Below are positions 1 to 5,718 of a DNA stretch of 6,933 nt, one piece after another; position 1 is the first letter of the stretch; every line of letters begins with the position of its first letter. The DNA is taken from positions 1 to 6,933 of the forward strand of contig JAAYHO010000332.1 in the NCBI GenBank assembly GCA_012735335.1, read 5' to 3'. A program made the position numbers and the translations under genes. The DNA is from Gammaproteobacteria bacterium. Its GTDB lineage: Bacteria > Pseudomonadota > Gammaproteobacteria > Pseudomonadales > Pseudomonadaceae. Below the pieces are notes generated by a model. That model saw only the letters and a list, made by a program, of their open reading frames with translations. It was not told the origin of the DNA and made no database searches.

Positions 1-101
1 CCGTGATCGTGCCGCCACCAAAGACTGCTGCCGATGCCGAAACGCGTGCCGGTGAAGGCTACGAAACTGTGGACTGGTACTTCTCAACCAAGACGCTGTG
101 A
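1..101 (+). CDS. 3' end of an unrecognised protein-coding gene (partial)
   Basis: An open frame enters from the left edge, is read from base 3 and stops at TGA 99-101. It gives about 32 C-terminal residues: a polar stretch with PPP and several Ala/Glu/Asp residues, ending in DWYFSTKTL. G/C bias at third positions (gcc, gtg, ctg, aag) supports real coding. There is no domain, membrane segment or heme motif in the visible part, so I do not assign a family. A stem-loop starts 24 bases after the stop and could end its transcript. It is separated from the next gene by about 96 bases, so it need not share that operon. Confidence 0.55.
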   Translation, partial: VIVPPPKTAADAETRAGEGYETVDWYFSTKTL

Positions 102-104
102 CAA

Positions 105-118
105 TCACTGTTCACTGT
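105..118. repeat. Tandem 7-bp direct repeat (TCACTGT x2)
   Basis: TCACTGT at 105-111 is repeated immediately at 112-118, between the upstream stop codon and the first stem-loop. It could be half-sites for a regulator of the downstream operon, but two copies of seven bases can arise by chance and no family is recognised. Confidence 0.3.
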
Positions 119-125
119 TTTGCCC

Positions 126-157
126 CCCCATCGCATGGTCTAGTGCATGTGATGGGG
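126..157 (+). terminator. Strong stem-loop between the upstream gene and the flavoprotein gene
   Basis: Bases 126-137 (CCCCATCGCATG) pair with 146-157 (CATGTGATGGGG) to give a 12-bp stem with a single G-U pair and an 8-base loop. The stem is GC-rich at its base. What follows (ATCTTCTACTTTCT) is pyrimidine-rich but not a clean T-tract, so it may be a weak Rho-independent terminator for the upstream gene or an RNA structure in the leader of the next operon. Its position just after an upstream stop favours termination. Confidence 0.5.
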
Positions 158-162
158 ATCTT

Positions 163-177
163 CTACTTTCTAAGTAG
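163..177 (+). other. Small second stem-loop just upstream of the ribosome site
   Basis: CTACTT (163-168) and AAGTAG (172-177) form a perfect 6-bp stem with a 3-base loop, ending five bases before the AAGGA ribosome site at 183-187. It could affect ribosome access or mRNA stability. It is AT-rich and short, so its stability is doubtful. Confidence 0.35.
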
Positions 178-182
178 TCAAA

Positions 183-187
183 AAGGA
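183..187 (+). promoter_or_regulatory. Ribosome binding site that fixes the flavoprotein start at 198
   Basis: The purine run ending in AAGGA (183-187) lies 10 bases before ATG 198. An in-frame TTG at 189 sits only one base after the same motif, too close to be used. This decides for the ATG and shortens the protein by three residues. Confidence 0.7.
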
Positions 188-197
188 TTTGACTGTC

Positions 198-1613
198 ATG
201 CTCCCCGAAATCCGAATCGACGTCGCCGTTATTGGCGCTGGCAGCGCCGGCCTCTATGCTTTACGCGAAGTACGACGTGCAGGACGCAGCTTCGTCCTTA
301 TCGACGAAGGCCCTCTGGGCACCACCTGCGCCCGTGTCGGCTGCATGCCTTCAAAGGTCGCACTGCATGCCGCTAGCCTATGGAAAGCTCGCAAGGAGCT
401 GCACGAATTCGGCATGACCGGCGGCGAGTCCCTACAACTTGACCTAGCTCGCACATGGTCGGCAGTGCGCACACAGCGTGACCGCTTCACGTCCAGCGCA
501 ATCAGCAAAACGCATAGTGCTGCTGGTGAGTATTTGATCAGGGGGCACGTGCGCTTCATCGAGCCGAACCTGCTGGAAGTGACAACTGCCGAGGGCCTGC
601 AGCGTGTACGCGCTGAGGCCGTGGTAATCGCTACCGGCTCTCGGCCACAGATACCGGCCTGGCTAGAGCCGGTACGCGAGCGCCTGGTCACAACCAACGA
701 ACTGTTCGAGCTGGAGGTGCTGCCGCAGCGAATCGGCGTGCTGGGCCTTGGCGCTATCGGCCTGGAGATGGGACTCGCCCTCGCCCGACTAGGCGTCGAG
801 GTCACTGCAGTGGGTAGCAGCAACATAGCCGGCATCGATGACCCGCAGGTAGCCGAACGAGCACAAACACTGTTCTCAAAGGAAATGACGCTATGGCTAG
901 GTCCGCCTGCCAGCGCAGAGCCTACGGCACAGGGCTTAGTCTTACGTTCCGGCGAGCGTAACGCCGAGGTTGATTTGCTGCTGGCAGCCACCGGTCGCCG
1001 CCCTAACACCGACGATCTGAACCTGGCAGCGGCCGGTATTGCCGTCGACGGACGCGGGGTACCGCTATTCGATCCGGACACCCTGCAACTCGGTGACTTG
1101 CCTGTGTTCATCGCAGGCGATGCCAACGGCCAGCGCGCGCTGCTTCACGAGGCAGCCGATGAGGGCGCCATCGCCGGCTACAACGCCGCCCGGAAACGTC
1201 GCTGCCGCTGGAAGCGCAAAGTGCCGATGGGCATTGTCTTCTCAAGCCCTGATGTGGTCGCCGTAGGCAGACGGCTCGGCGAGTTGGACCCAAAGCGGAT
1301 CATAATCGGCAGCGCTTCGGGCGACAGCAACGGCCGCCTGCGCATCCTTGGCGGTGAAGATAACTTGCTACGCGTATACGCAGATGCCCAAACCGGTCGC
1401 CTGCTCGGCGCCGCAATGCTGTGCACGAATGGAGAACATCTGGCCCATCTGCTGGCTTGGGCGATCCAACGAGGCGAAACCGCGCAGAGCCTGCTGCAGA
1501 TGCCTTTTTATCATCCTGCGGTCGAAGAACTCCTGGCAACCGCACTACAAGAGATTGCCAAGAGTTTCCCCACCTCAGACGAGATCCCCATGGGCTTCGC
1601 TGCCGAGGAATAA
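198..1613 (+). CDS. Dihydrolipoyl dehydrogenase-type FAD/NAD(P) disulfide oxidoreductase
   Basis: This 471-residue protein has the usual length of class I flavin disulfide reductases (lipoamide dehydrogenase, glutathione or mercuric reductase). Seen in order: FAD-binding GAGSAG at residues 13-18; the redox-active pair C44 and C49 in TTCARVGCMPSK; ATGSRP at 145-150; the second nucleotide-binding GLGAIG at 183-188; ATGRRPN at 264-270; FAD-contacting AGD at 306-308; and a C-terminal dimerisation domain with the catalytic His-Glu pair, H439 and E444, in YHPAVEE. All catalytic parts are present, so it should be active in the cytoplasm, oxidising a dithiol with NAD(P)+ or the reverse. The end of the second beta strand of the nucleotide domain carries Gly-Ser-Ser (about 206-208) where NAD-specific enzymes have an acidic residue, so NADP(H) use is possible. 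No pyruvate or oxoglutarate dehydrogenase genes are nearby; it leads an oxyanion-respiration operon, so its substrate is probably a small or protein disulfide of sulfur metabolism (inference). The stop is one base from the next ATG. Confidence 0.9.
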   Translation: MLPEIRIDVAVIGAGSAGLYALREVRRAGRSFVLIDEGPLGTTCARVGCMPSKVALHAASLWKARKELHEFGMTGGESLQLDLARTWSAVRTQRDRFTSSAISKTHSAAGEYLIRGHVRFIEPNLLEVTTAEGLQRVRAEAVVIATGSRPQIPAWLEPVRERLVTTNELFELEVLPQRIGVLGLGAIGLEMGLALARLGVEVTAVGSSNIAGIDDPQVAERAQTLFSKEMTLWLGPPASAEPTAQGLVLRSGERNAEVDLLLAATGRRPNTDDLNLAAAGIAVDGRGVPLFDPDTLQLGDLPVFIAGDANGQRALLHEAADEGAIAGYNAARKRRCRWKRKVPMGIVFSSPDVVAVGRRLGELDPKRIIIGSASGDSNGRLRILGGEDNLLRVYADAQTGRLLGAAMLCTNGEHLAHLLAWAIQRGETAQSLLQMPFYHPAVEELLATALQEIAKSFPTSDEIPMGFAAEE

Positions 1614-1614
1614 G

Positions 1615-2583
1615 ATGAACACAGCAACCGAACCCTACCATCGCCTTGAACACTTCCCTGTCGCCCTGTTCTCCAGTGTCATGGGCACCGCAGGGTTGGC
1701 CATTGCATGGCTCAAAGCCGGGCATCTGGGACTGGCACCCACTGAGGCAGGCGTCCTGTTGCGCTGGCTGGCCAGCGCGCTCTATGCATTCCTGCTGCTT
1801 GCCTATGTCGCCAAGCTGGTGCGCTATCCGGCAGCAGTGCAGGCTGAACGTGCACACCCGCTCAAGCAGAACTTCTTGCCGGCCATCTCCATCGGCCTGA
1901 TTCTCCTCGCAGTAGCATGGGCTGAAGCAGCGCCCGCCGTGGCCATCTGGATGTGGGGCATCGGTGCCGCCCTGCATCTGGCATTCACGCTGATGGCAAT
2001 GAGCAGCTGGATCCACCACACGCATTTCCAGATCACGCATGCCAACCCTGCCTGGTTCATTCCTGTTGTAGGCAACATCCTTGTTCCCGTGGTTGGCGTT
2101 GGATTCGGCCCGGCTGATGTGAGCTGGTTCTTCTTCAGCATCGGAGTAGTGTTCTGGCTTGTGCTGCTGACGATCGTGCTGTACCGCTTGTTCTTCCACG
2201 AGCCTCTACCGGTTCGCCTTACCCCTACCCTATTCATCCTGCTGGCACCGCCCTCGGTAGGATTTCTATCTTATCTGGCACTCACTGACAGCGTGGATGC
2301 CTTCGCCCGTATACTCTACTTCACCGCACTGTTCCTAGGGCTTCTGCTGGCCAGTAATGCTGCGCGGTTCTTACGTGTACCGTTCTTCATTTCCGCCTGG
2401 GCCTACTCATTTCCACTTGCGGCGCTGACCATTGCGACCTTCGAGATGAGTTCACGCAGCGGACAATCACTATACATTTGGCTAGGTTTTGCACAATTGG
2501 TGCTGCTGTCAGGAGTGATTGCATTACTCACAGTGAAAACCCTGATCGCAGCTCTCAAGGGCAAGATCTGTACCCCTGAATGA
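1615..2583 (+). CDS. TDT/SLAC1/TehA-family anion channel or exporter
   Basis: This 322-residue inner-membrane protein has about ten hydrophobic helices. It matches the tellurite-resistance/dicarboxylate transporter (TDT) family, which includes TehA, the plant anion channel SLAC1 and yeast sulfite exporter Ssu1. Recognisable signatures are the first helix FPVALFSSVMGTAGLAIAW (14-32), the central PAWFIPVVGNILVPVVG (145-161), APPSVGFLSY (211-220) and AWAYSFPLAALTIAT (261-275). F266 in that last helix is a plausible counterpart of the pore-gating phenylalanine of TehA and SLAC1, judged by position only. The start is ATG 1615, one base after the previous stop, with GAGGA at 1605-1609 inside the upstream gene, giving translational coupling. 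An in-frame opening from 1348 only extends into the flavoprotein gene and is not used. In this setting sulfite or another small anion is the likely cargo (inference); tellurite resistance is the family's historical label and not implied. Confidence 0.88.
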   Translation: MNTATEPYHRLEHFPVALFSSVMGTAGLAIAWLKAGHLGLAPTEAGVLLRWLASALYAFLLLAYVAKLVRYPAAVQAERAHPLKQNFLPAISIGLILLAVAWAEAAPAVAIWMWGIGAALHLAFTLMAMSSWIHHTHFQITHANPAWFIPVVGNILVPVVGVGFGPADVSWFFFSIGVVFWLVLLTIVLYRLFFHEPLPVRLTPTLFILLAPPSVGFLSYLALTDSVDAFARILYFTALFLGLLLASNAARFLRVPFFISAWAYSFPLAALTIATFEMSSRSGQSLYIWLGFAQLVLLSGVIALLTVKTLIAALKGKICTPE

Positions 2584-2607
2584 ACAGATAGCATTAGGAG
2601 CGATAGC

Positions 2608-3822
2608 ATGTTCCAGAGTACTTCCGAAATTCCCTATCACCCAAGCTACTGGCTGTCGGCACTCGGCGCCGGGGGACTTTCGATATCGTTCTTCATGTAC
2701 TTGATGTGGATGCTGCCCCACCCAGGCTATCCGATGCCAACCTGGGAACATCTGCTAGCGTTCTTGCAGGGCACCGCAAGCAGTCCCGCACCAATGTTAG
2801 CAATCCTATTGGTTGCCGCCATTGGAATGTTAGGCCTGGCCTTCCTGCACTTCCTGCTCTTGGCCTGGAACATCAGAGAGTTTCGGGCTGCGTCAAACCA
2901 GCAAGCATTGAAAACCCTGCGCCAATCTCCGGCAGAAGTGCAGCTGATGGCCATTCCGCTGACCTTAGCAATGACGGTCAACGTCTGCTTTGCACTAGGA
3001 GCCCTGTTCATACCGGGCCTGTGGTCAATGGTTGAGTACCTGTTTCCCCTAGCCCTGCTCGCCTTCGTAGCTATCGCATGGCATGCACTGCGGATCTATG
3101 GCCGCTACTTCAGCCGCATGCTGGTGAGCGGTGGCTATCGCAGCGAGGAACACAATCATCTGTCTGCTCTGCTGACTGTATTTACCTTCGCCATGCTCTC
3201 TGTCGGTTTCGCCGCGCCGGCTGCCATGTCGCATGTCAAGCTGGTTTCGACCCTGGCTGCTACGCTTTCAATTCTGTTCCTGGTGCTGTCGCTGGTGGTA
3301 ATGCTTATCGTGCTGATGGCCGGCATCAGCGCAATGATGACCCACGGCCTGCAAGCTCAGGCGACCCCAAGTATCTGGATGCTGGTTCCGATTCTGACTC
3401 TACTCGGCATCGAATGGATGCGCCTGCAACATGGCCTCAGCCATCACTTTTCCAGCGGGGTAAACAACGGCAAGATCTTCGTTACCCTGACCGGGATCTT
3501 CATGCTGCAACTGGGCGTGATGCTGATCGGTTACCGGGTGATGCAGCTAAATGGCTACCTGCGCAGCCACCTGAGGGGTCACGAACGCAGCCCTATCAGC
3601 TTCGGGCTGATCTGCCCCGGAGTAGCACTATTCGTGATGGGTATGTTCTGGTGGCATCTGGTGTGGGTCGGCAGCGGACTGGTCCATCCGTTCAGCGCGG
3701 CCTACTGGATCGGCATCGGCGTGCTCGCAACAATCCAACTGGTCACCCTGACAGCGCTACTGCGACTAACTTGGAGTCTACTGTTAGGTCGCAAGGTGCG
3801 TATTGCCAGTATCGACAGCTGA
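2608..3822 (+). CDS. Polytopic membrane protein, about ten helices, TDT-like (possibly TsoY family)
   Basis: This 404-residue integral membrane protein has about ten hydrophobic segments, roughly 14-36, 62-87, 112-137, 142-163, 186-206, 211-240, 255-270, 289-312, 331-355 and 365-392. The helix number and the first helix, rich in Gly and small residues after a PSYW motif, resemble the TDT/SLAC1 layout, but it is longer and lacks the clear TDT signatures of its upstream neighbour. From memory it resembles a family called TsoY, some members of which carry selenocysteine; I cannot confirm this or place the Sec column here. Only two cysteines occur, C127 (in NVCFALG) and C336 (in LICPG), both in membrane helices. 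Conserved-looking charged or His positions inside the membrane (H81, H159, E269) could serve transport or cofactor binding. The start is ATG 2608 with AGGAG at 2596-2600 and a 7-base spacer, 24 bases after the previous stop. Probable role: partner of the upstream transporter, or a membrane component of the respiratory module. Confidence 0.72.
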   Translation: MFQSTSEIPYHPSYWLSALGAGGLSISFFMYLMWMLPHPGYPMPTWEHLLAFLQGTASSPAPMLAILLVAAIGMLGLAFLHFLLLAWNIREFRAASNQQALKTLRQSPAEVQLMAIPLTLAMTVNVCFALGALFIPGLWSMVEYLFPLALLAFVAIAWHALRIYGRYFSRMLVSGGYRSEEHNHLSALLTVFTFAMLSVGFAAPAAMSHVKLVSTLAATLSILFLVLSLVVMLIVLMAGISAMMTHGLQAQATPSIWMLVPILTLLGIEWMRLQHGLSHHFSSGVNNGKIFVTLTGIFMLQLGVMLIGYRVMQLNGYLRSHLRGHERSPISFGLICPGVALFVMGMFWWHLVWVGSGLVHPFSAAYWIGIGVLATIQLVTLTALLRLTWSLLLGRKVRIASIDS

Positions 3823-3828
3823 ACTGCG

Positions 3829-3838
3829 TAACCGGTTA
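3829..3838. other. 10-bp perfect palindrome between genes
   Basis: TAACCGGTTA lies seven bases after the stop of the membrane protein gene, in the only sizeable gap inside the operon (3823-3864). It could be a regulator half-site pair or a trace of a small hairpin; no T-tract follows. A 10-bp palindrome alone is weak evidence of function. Confidence 0.25.
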
Positions 3839-3864
3839 ATTGATCCGCAATGGAGTGAATTCAG

Positions 3865-4126
3865 ATGGTAGAGGGATATGCCCAATTTGCACTAGTATCT
3901 TCATCGCTTTTTGCTGTTGCTGGCAGATCTAGCATTGATGTTCAGCTATGCTCAAGACGAACACGTGGTGATCTAAGTGTTCGTCCGCGATTGCAACCAG
4001 CAATGCAACGCAGCCAAACTCTGGCTATTCAGGCTGACTGTAGAGCGGCAGCAAACGCCTACAGTACTGCGTACACAGTGGCTGATGGAGGTCTTAGAAC
4101 TGGACAGGTGGACTGGGCTGCTCTGA
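3865..4126 (+). pseudogene. Decayed gene for a small exported thioredoxin-like protein
   Basis: The gap between the membrane protein and the octaheme cytochrome holds a gene-sized stretch. A good ribosome site (GGAG 3852-3855) precedes ATG 3865, but that frame gives a protein with no recognisable features and weak codon bias. The frame of 3896-4126 instead gives a signal-peptide-like stretch RFLLLLADLALMF, then SYAQDEHVVI, a TAA (3974-3976), then VFVRDCNQQCNAAKLWL and about 28 more residues to TGA 4124-4126. This pattern (secretion signal, beta strand, VFVRD, paired cysteines, AAK helix) is what an exported thioredoxin/glutaredoxin-fold protein looks like, and third-position G/C is high in this frame. 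TAG at 3893-3895 and TAA at 3974-3976 interrupt it. A Tyr codon changed to TAA would fit the strand VVI-Y-VFVRD. The cysteines are now CX3C, and the C-terminal half of a thioredoxin fold is missing. Inference: a periplasmic thiol partner of the operon, now broken. The alternative, an intact 94-residue protein at 3865-4149, is less likely. Confidence 0.5.
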
Positions 4127-4145
4127 TGCTAGCCCGGAGGCTCAC

Positions 4146-5717
4146 ATGACGATATTTCGCTGGCTACTCTGCTTGACTCTGCTTCCCCCCAGCATCGTTC
4201 TGGCTAACACTGCCGACCACAGCCGCTTCAAGCAGCTGCAGGGTCCATTCAACAGCGGTGAGGAAGTTACCCGCGCCTGTCTGAGCTGCCACACTGAGGC
4301 GTCGAGGCAAGTGATGGATACCCGCCATTGGACTTGGGACTACACCAACCCGGACACAGGTCAGCGCTTGGGCAAGAAGACCATGCTCAACGGCTTCTGC
4401 ATCGGAGACCGCTCCAACGAGGCGTTCTGTCAGTCCTGCCATATCGGCTATGGCTGGAAGGACGCAAATTTCGACTTCACGGACGAGAGTAAGGTCGACT
4501 GTCTGGCCTGCCACAACACCGGCGACTATCTGAAACTCGCCGGACTAGCTGGTCATCCACCGCTGGTGCGCACAGAAAGCGCACCCGGTTCGGGCACCTT
4601 CGTCGACCCGATTGACCTGGCTGCAGTGGCGCGCAGTATCGGTGCCACTTCACGGCAGTCCTGCGGCAGCTGCCACTATTACGGTGGCGGTGGTGATGGA
4701 GTCAAGCATGGCGACCTCGACTCATCGCTGAACGATCCGCCACGCAGCTTAGACGTACATATGGCCAGTGAAGGAGTAAATTTCAGCTGTTACACCTGCC
4801 ATGTAGCCGACCAGCACAAGATCGCTGGCAGCCGCATCAACATCGCCGCCAGCGACCCGCACGCGCCGATCCTGCGCGGAGACCGCAGTACTCGCAACCC
4901 ATCCACCTGCCAATCATGCCACGGCGATCGCCCGCACGAGAGCAACCTGCTGCACGCCGGTCGACTGAATGACCATACCAGCAGCCTGGCCTGCCAGAGC
5001 TGCCACATCCCCAGTTTCGCCCGCGGCGGCGTGCCGACCAAGATGGCCTGGGACTGGTCCACCGCCGGCCAGCTGGATGCCGATGGCAAGCCGTTCCAGC
5101 GCAAGGACGCCAGCGGCCATGTGCTTTATGACAGCCGCAAAGGCGACTTCGTCCTCGACGAGAACGTGGTGCCCGACTATGTCTGGTTCAACGGTACGGT
5201 CACTTACGTACAGCCCGACACCCGCATAAACCCGAGCCAGCGCGTGCCGATCAACACCTTCCACGGTACGCCGGGCGCCGCAGATGCACGCATATGGCCA
5301 GTGAAGACATTCCACAGCAGGCAACCCTACGATACCCAACTCATGACCCTGCTGATCCCTCACACGGCCATTCCTGACGACACCGCCTTCTGGTACAACT
5401 TCGACTGGGCAAAGGCGCTAACGGCCGGTGCCGAAGCCACTGGTTTGCCCTACAGCGGCCAGTACGGATTCGTCGATACGTCAATGCTTTGGCCGATCAC
5501 CCATATGGTCGCCCCTAAAGAACAGGCGCTGGAGTGCGAACAGTGCCACTCCGACCCAAGCCGCCTGGCAGCCGTCCCCGGCATCTGGCTGCCGGGCAAA
5601 GACCGCTCTTCGCTGCTCGACACCCTCGGCTTCAGCCTGGCAGGCTTCGCCCTGCTCGGCGTGTTACTCCACGGGCTACTGCGCATCGTCGCGCACCAAC
5701 GCAGAAGGAGGCATTGA
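4146..5717 (+). CDS. otr: Octaheme c-type cytochrome, tetrathionate reductase (Otr) family, membrane-anchored
   Basis: This 523-residue exported protein has exactly eight CXXCH heme sites: C45-H49, C95-H99, C119-H123, C173-H177, C215-H219, C255-H259, C283-H287 and C464-H468. A signal peptide covers about residues 1-20 (R5, hydrophobic core, VLA then NTAD). The motif order and the spacers CIGDRSNEAFCQSCHIGYGW and CLACHNTGDYLK match the octaheme tetrathionate reductase family known from Shewanella, whose active-site heme has a lysine ligand. K130, seven residues after the third heme motif, is my candidate for that lysine. C85 is the only non-heme cysteine in the mature protein. These enzymes reduce tetrathionate and, in vitro, also nitrite and hydroxylamine, so the in vivo substrate is uncertain. 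Residues 490-516 form a membrane helix followed by a basic tail (HQRRRRH), so the protein should be tethered with its heme domain in the periplasm. GGAGG at 4136-4140 with a 5-base spacer supports ATG 4146. The b-type cytochrome follows after one base. Confidence 0.92.
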   Translation: MTIFRWLLCLTLLPPSIVLANTADHSRFKQLQGPFNSGEEVTRACLSCHTEASRQVMDTRHWTWDYTNPDTGQRLGKKTMLNGFCIGDRSNEAFCQSCHIGYGWKDANFDFTDESKVDCLACHNTGDYLKLAGLAGHPPLVRTESAPGSGTFVDPIDLAAVARSIGATSRQSCGSCHYYGGGGDGVKHGDLDSSLNDPPRSLDVHMASEGVNFSCYTCHVADQHKIAGSRINIAASDPHAPILRGDRSTRNPSTCQSCHGDRPHESNLLHAGRLNDHTSSLACQSCHIPSFARGGVPTKMAWDWSTAGQLDADGKPFQRKDASGHVLYDSRKGDFVLDENVVPDYVWFNGTVTYVQPDTRINPSQRVPINTFHGTPGAADARIWPVKTFHSRQPYDTQLMTLLIPHTAIPDDTAFWYNFDWAKALTAGAEATGLPYSGQYGFVDTSMLWPITHMVAPKEQALECEQCHSDPSRLAAVPGIWLPGKDRSSLLDTLGFSLAGFALLGVLLHGLLRIVAHQRRRRH

Positions 5718-5718
5718 G

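Noticed and set aside
189..197. TTG start giving a 474-residue flavoprotein
   Set aside because: The TTG is one base from the AAGGA motif, too close; ATG 198 has a workable 10-base spacer and leaves the FAD motif intact.
254..1126. Long minus-strand open frame inside the flavoprotein gene
   Set aside because: It is antisense to a fully motif-supported gene, Ser/Arg/Pro-rich in the way of GC-biased shadow frames, with no family features.
1300..2199. Minus-strand 299-residue frame across the flavoprotein and TDT genes
   Set aside because: It spans two well-supported plus-strand genes and is Gln/His/Cys-rich without a domain; it is a shadow.
2581..2607. TGA readthrough or selenocysteine fusing the two membrane proteins; direct repeat GATAGCAT at 2587-2594 and 2602-2609
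   Set aside because: The second gene has its own ATG and AGGAG site, no stem-loop follows the TGA, and eight stop-free codons are common by chance; the 8-bp repeat is too short to weigh.
4124..4132. TGA-TGC-TAG read as a C-terminal Sec-Cys
   Set aside because: Two earlier in-frame stops (TAG, TAA) cannot be selenocysteine, and no SECIS-like hairpin is evident; coincidence is more likely.
3865..4149. Intact 94-residue protein overlapping the Otr start by ATGA
   Set aside because: It has a good ribosome site and a coupling-like overlap, but poor third-position G/C bias and no features, while the neighbouring frame holds signal-peptide and thioredoxin-like patterns. Kept only as an alternative.
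4790..5363. Minus-strand frames within the octaheme cytochrome gene
   Set aside because: They are antisense shadows of the CXXCH-rich gene with no family features.
5428..5718. Upstream extension of the cytochrome b frame
   Set aside because: It overlaps the end of the cytochrome c gene out of frame; ATG 5719 has an excellent AAGGAGG site.
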